Assembly (NCBI GenBank): GCA_021833045.1
Contig: JAKBGP010000110.1
Span: 1-6,898, forward strand
Direction: 5' to 3'
DNA length: 6,898 bases
Source of the DNA: Thermoplasmata archaeon
GTDB lineage: Archaea; Thermoplasmatota; Thermoplasmata; Thermoplasmatales; Thermoplasmataceae
Position 1 is the first letter of the stretch. The number at the start of each line of letters is the position of its first letter. The translations under genes were made by a program, and so were the position numbers. The notes beneath the pieces were generated by a model. The model ran no database searches and had not been told where the DNA came from. It saw only the letters and a list, made by a program, of their open reading frames with translations. Below are positions 4,986 through 6,898 of the stretch, one piece after another.

Positions 4986-5974
4986 AATATCTCCTCCTTT
5001 TCCTCGTCAATAATCCAATTGTTTTTCTCGTACACATCAGTGAACATGGTGTCAGGACTTGGTGCAGGCAATTTTTCCCTTTCATCGAATATTTTTTCTA
5101 TATTGTCCTTGGCATCGGATTTAATTTTTTCAATCTCCTCTGCAGTAAGGTAATTATGTTCAATCATCTTCTTCTCTGCAATGGTAAGGGGATCTTTCTC
5201 ACTTCCATCCGTTATTTCAGCTGTACGGTATTTGTTTGGATCATCTGAGGTCGAATGGGGCCCTATTCTATAACTCACTGCCTCTATAAGTACAGGTTTT
5301 TGCTCCTTCCTGACTCTCTCTACTTCTTTCTTGGCAGTTTCATACATAGTGAAAAGATCATTGCCATCCACCTTCAACCCTTTCATTCCATAAGCATCTG
5401 CTTTTTTCCAAATTTCGACCTTCGTCTGTTTTTCAACAGGGAGTGAAATTGCCCATTTATTATTCTCACAAAGAAATATAACTGGAAGATCAAAAACTGC
5501 AGCCAGGTTCATTGCAGCATGGAAATCTGGCGTAGAAGTTGAACCATCACCGAATGTTGTAACTACAATGTTGTTTTTCTTTCTGTATTTTATCGCATAA
5601 GCTGCACCAGTTGCAGGGGGCAGGTTAGTTGCGACAGGACTCTGTATAGACATAAAATTATACTGTTTGGAACTGAAATGCGAGGGCATCTGCCTCCCTT
5701 TCTCGATATCAGAGCTATTCCCCATTATTTGATCTATTATTGTTGCCGGTGGAACACCCCTGTGGAGCATGAAAGGAACATCCCTGTAGTACTGATAAAC
5801 GATGTCTTCATTTTCAAGAGCCATAGATAATCCAATCTGGAGGGCTTCCTGACCTATGGTAGGAGTATAAAATCCAACCCTGCCCTGTCTCTGAGCCATA
5901 ACAATTTTTCTGTCAAGTGCTCTTGAAAGAGCCATAGCCTTGTATGCTTTCACAAACATTTCTTTTTCATCCAT
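4982..5974 (-). CDS. 2-oxoacid dehydrogenase E1 component, alpha subunit
   Basis: This subunit binds thiamine diphosphate and Mg2+ and acts with E1beta as an alpha2beta2 decarboxylase. The 330 residues are somewhat fewer than in many relatives. The thiamine diphosphate motif is clear: GDGSTSTPDFH starts at 142 and ENNKWAIS closes it at 170-177. Other family segments are GFYTPTIGQEA (34-44), YYRD (62-65), the MPSHFSS stretch (96-102) and the loop YRIGPHSTSDDPNKYR (235-250). This loop is almost the same as the phosphorylation loop of branched-chain 2-oxoacid dehydrogenase (YRIGHHSTSDD) and unlike pyruvate-type E1alpha, so a branched-chain substrate is inferred. The recombinant E1 of the related Thermoplasma acidophilum complex is known to prefer branched-chain 2-oxoacids. 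The start at 5974 is supported by GGTGA seven bases upstream, which holds the lipA stop. No kinase gene is present here, so phosphorylation of the loop is not implied. Confidence 0.93.
   Translation of the reverse strand: MDEKEMFVKAYKAMALSRALDRKIVMAQRQGRVGFYTPTIGQEALQIGLSMALENEDIVYQYYRDVPFMLHRGVPPATIIDQIMGNSSDIEKGRQMPSHFSSKQYNFMSIQSPVATNLPPATGAAYAIKYRKKNNIVVTTFGDGSTSTPDFHAAMNLAAVFDLPVIFLCENNKWAISLPVEKQTKVEIWKKADAYGMKGLKVDGNDLFTMYETAKKEVERVRKEQKPVLIEAVSYRIGPHSTSDDPNKYRTAEITDGSEKDPLTIAEKKMIEHNYLTAEEIEKIKSDAKDNIEKIFDEREKLPAPSPDTMFTDVYEKNNWIIDEEKEEIL
4993..4999 (-). promoter_or_regulatory. Strong SD for E1beta inside the end of E1alpha
   Basis: AAGGAGG lies seven bases upstream of the ATG at 4985, within the Lys-Glu-Glu codons near the E1alpha C-terminus. 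It is the most complete SD in the operon and goes with the ATGA overlap of the two E1 subunit genes. Confidence 0.75.
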
Positions 5975-5981
5975 TTTGTTT

Positions 5982-5987
5982 TCACCT
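5982..5987 (-). promoter_or_regulatory. SD for E1alpha containing the lipA stop codon
   Basis: The minus strand reads AGG TGA, seven bases, then ATG at 5974. The last lipA codon and its TGA together make the AGGTGA ribosome-binding site of E1alpha, which supports this start and suggests translation coupling from lipA into the complex genes. Confidence 0.7.
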
Positions 5988-6848
5988 TTGCTTGAGTGTA
6001 ATATTTTTCATTGCCCATGCCTCAAAGGCCCTGTAAGACGTTCTCACAAGGGGGCCACTTGCGACAAATCTGAAACCCTTCTCCTTCGCAATGTCTTCAA
6101 ACATTGTGTATCTTTCCATCGAACAGTACTCTGTTACAGGTATCTGTTTTCTTGAAGGTCTCAGGTACTGGCCAATGGTCAGGATGTCAACGCCTGAATC
6201 CAAGAGGTCATCCATGGTTTCCAGAACTTCCTGATCTTTCTCTCCATGCCCTAGCATTATGGATGACTTTGTTGTCATCTGCTGGTCGCTATCCTTCACA
6301 TATTTCAACACACTTAGAGATTGATCATATGATGCCCTGGCATCTCTGATAATGGGTGTGAGTCTTCTGATCGTTTCTATGTTATGTGCAATAACATCCG
6401 GTTTTTCATCAATAACCTTCTGAATAAGGGCCCTGTCTCCTCTGAAGTCAGGTATCAGTGATTCAACAAGAACTCCTGTGTCTCTGACCATCCTGATAGT
6501 TTTGGCGTAATGCTCCGCACCCTGATCCGGTAGATCATCCCTGTCAACTGAAGTTATGACAGCAAATTTCAGGTTCATGTTTCTGACAGCATCCCTGACT
6601 TTTACAGGCTCAAGAGGATCAAGTTCTTCCATGTTTCCATGAGTTACTGAACAGAATCTACATCCTCTAGAGCAATTTTTTCCAAGTATCATGAAAGTAG
6701 CAGTCCCGGACTCCCAGCACTCCGACAGATTGGGGCATCTGGCCTCTTCGCAAACAGTGTGCAATGCCCTTGTCTTAAGAATATTGTTAACCTCTGAGAA
6801 TTTTTCTCCAGAGGGGAGCCTTATTTTCACGTAGTCCGGTCTTTGCAT
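5982..6848 (-). CDS. lipA: Lipoyl synthase LipA (radical SAM)
   Basis: LipA inserts sulfur at C6 and C8 of the octanoyl group carried on the E2 lipoyl domain, using two [4Fe-4S] clusters and S-adenosylmethionine. At 288 residues it is close to the usual length. The auxiliary cluster motif CEEARCPNLSEC gives Cys33, Cys38 and Cys44; the radical SAM motif CSRGCRFC gives Cys59, Cys63 and Cys66. The C-terminal RTSY (269-272) carries Ser271, the serine ligand of the auxiliary cluster normally seen as RSSY. Also typical are TSVDRDDLPDQGAEHYAKTI (99-118), AHNIETI (154-160), KSSIMLGHGE (194-203) and TIGQYLRPS (224-232). It is the canonical one-protein LipA, not the two-protein LipS1/LipS2 system. It is the first gene of the operon; the ATG lies about 27 bases from a TATA-like element with no SD, so a leaderless or nearly leaderless start is inferred. 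Confidence 0.95.
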   Translation of the reverse strand: MQRPDYVKIRLPSGEKFSEVNNILKTRALHTVCEEARCPNLSECWESGTATFMILGKNCSRGCRFCSVTHGNMEELDPLEPVKVRDAVRNMNLKFAVITSVDRDDLPDQGAEHYAKTIRMVRDTGVLVESLIPDFRGDRALIQKVIDEKPDVIAHNIETIRRLTPIIRDARASYDQSLSVLKYVKDSDQQMTTKSSIMLGHGEKDQEVLETMDDLLDSGVDILTIGQYLRPSRKQIPVTEYCSMERYTMFEDIAKEKGFRFVASGPLVRTSYRAFEAWAMKNITLKQR

Positions 6849-6870
6849 TATTGAGGTTGTATCTTTTTTT

Positions 6871-6893
6871 GATATACTAAATTATCTCTTTTT
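6871..6893 (-). promoter_or_regulatory. TATA-type promoter of the operon, upstream of lipA
   Basis: On the minus strand an A-rich BRE-like AAAAAGAGA (6893-6885) is followed by TTTAGTATAT (6881-6872). Its centre is about 28 bases before the lipA ATG at 6848. With archaeal spacing, transcription would start within a few bases of the ATG, and no GGTG or GGAGG precedes the ATG. No operator palindrome is visible in the 50 bases available; the window ends at 6898, so more distal control sites cannot be excluded. Confidence 0.55.
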
Positions 6894-6898
6894 ATGAG

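Larger units (their letters stand above)
716..6848 (-). other. Six-gene operon: lipoate synthesis plus 2-oxoacid dehydrogenase complex
   Basis: The genes lipA, E1alpha, E1beta, E2, lpdA and lipB follow one another on the minus strand with a 7-base gap, an ATGA overlap, a 5-base gap, a 4-base gap and a 35-base overlap. There is no room for internal terminators, and the only promoter-like sequence is upstream of lipA, so one polycistronic mRNA is inferred. The content is functionally closed: the three catalytic components of the complex are bracketed by the octanoyltransferase and the sulfur-inserting synthase that make the lipoyl group on E2. Confidence 0.85.

Noticed and set aside
4894..5085. 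A 63-codon minus-strand frame across the E1alpha/E1beta junction
   Set aside because: It is a third reading frame within two well-supported genes, and its sequence resembles nothing known.

Overview
The window looks archaeal, most likely from a Thermoplasmata-type (Ferroplasma/Thermoplasma-like) genome. This is inferred from five things: moderately AT-rich DNA, arginine codons that are mostly AGA/AGG, TATA-type promoters placed so that transcripts would be leaderless or nearly so, GGTGA-type Shine-Dalgarno (SD) sites inside the operon, and protein motifs that match archaeal 2-oxoacid dehydrogenase complexes. The genus cannot be fixed from the sequence alone.

Layout. Positions 1-164 hold the left end of an IS200/IS605-type insertion sequence on the minus strand. 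It consists of the first codons of a TnpA transposase, broken by a one-base insertion, and a subterminal hairpin; the element runs off the window. Positions 165-269 are non-coding and end in a TATA-type promoter for a small glycine-rich membrane protein of unknown function (279-719, plus strand). This gene meets the end of the large operon tail to tail, and one CTAG palindrome supplies the stop codon on both strands.

Positions 716-6848 are one six-gene minus-strand operon, in transcription order lipA - E1alpha - E1beta - E2 - lpdA (E3) - lipB. A TATA-like element just upstream of lipA is the only clear promoter. The genes are packed with gaps or overlaps of 4-35 bases. At three of the four junctions leading into E1alpha, E1beta, E2 and E3, the TGA stop of the upstream gene lies inside the GGTGA ribosome-binding site of the next gene. 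The fourth has an ATGA overlap with a strong AGGAGG site.

How the genes work together. E1alpha2beta2 decarboxylates a 2-oxoacid with thiamine diphosphate. E2 carries the acyl group on its lipoyl-lysine and passes it to CoA. E3 reoxidises the dihydrolipoyl arm with NAD+. LipB puts octanoyl groups on the E2 lysine, and LipA inserts the two sulfurs. The operon therefore encodes both a whole oxidative decarboxylation complex and the enzymes that make its swinging-arm cofactor. E1 motifs favour a branched-chain type substrate over pyruvate.

Points most worth a second look: an internal SD plus in-frame ATG in the E2 linker that could yield a lipoyl-less E2; the stop-in-SD design of the junctions; a LipB in an organism whose octanoyl-ACP source is unclear; shortened loops in E2 and E3; and the frameshifted tnpA fragment.
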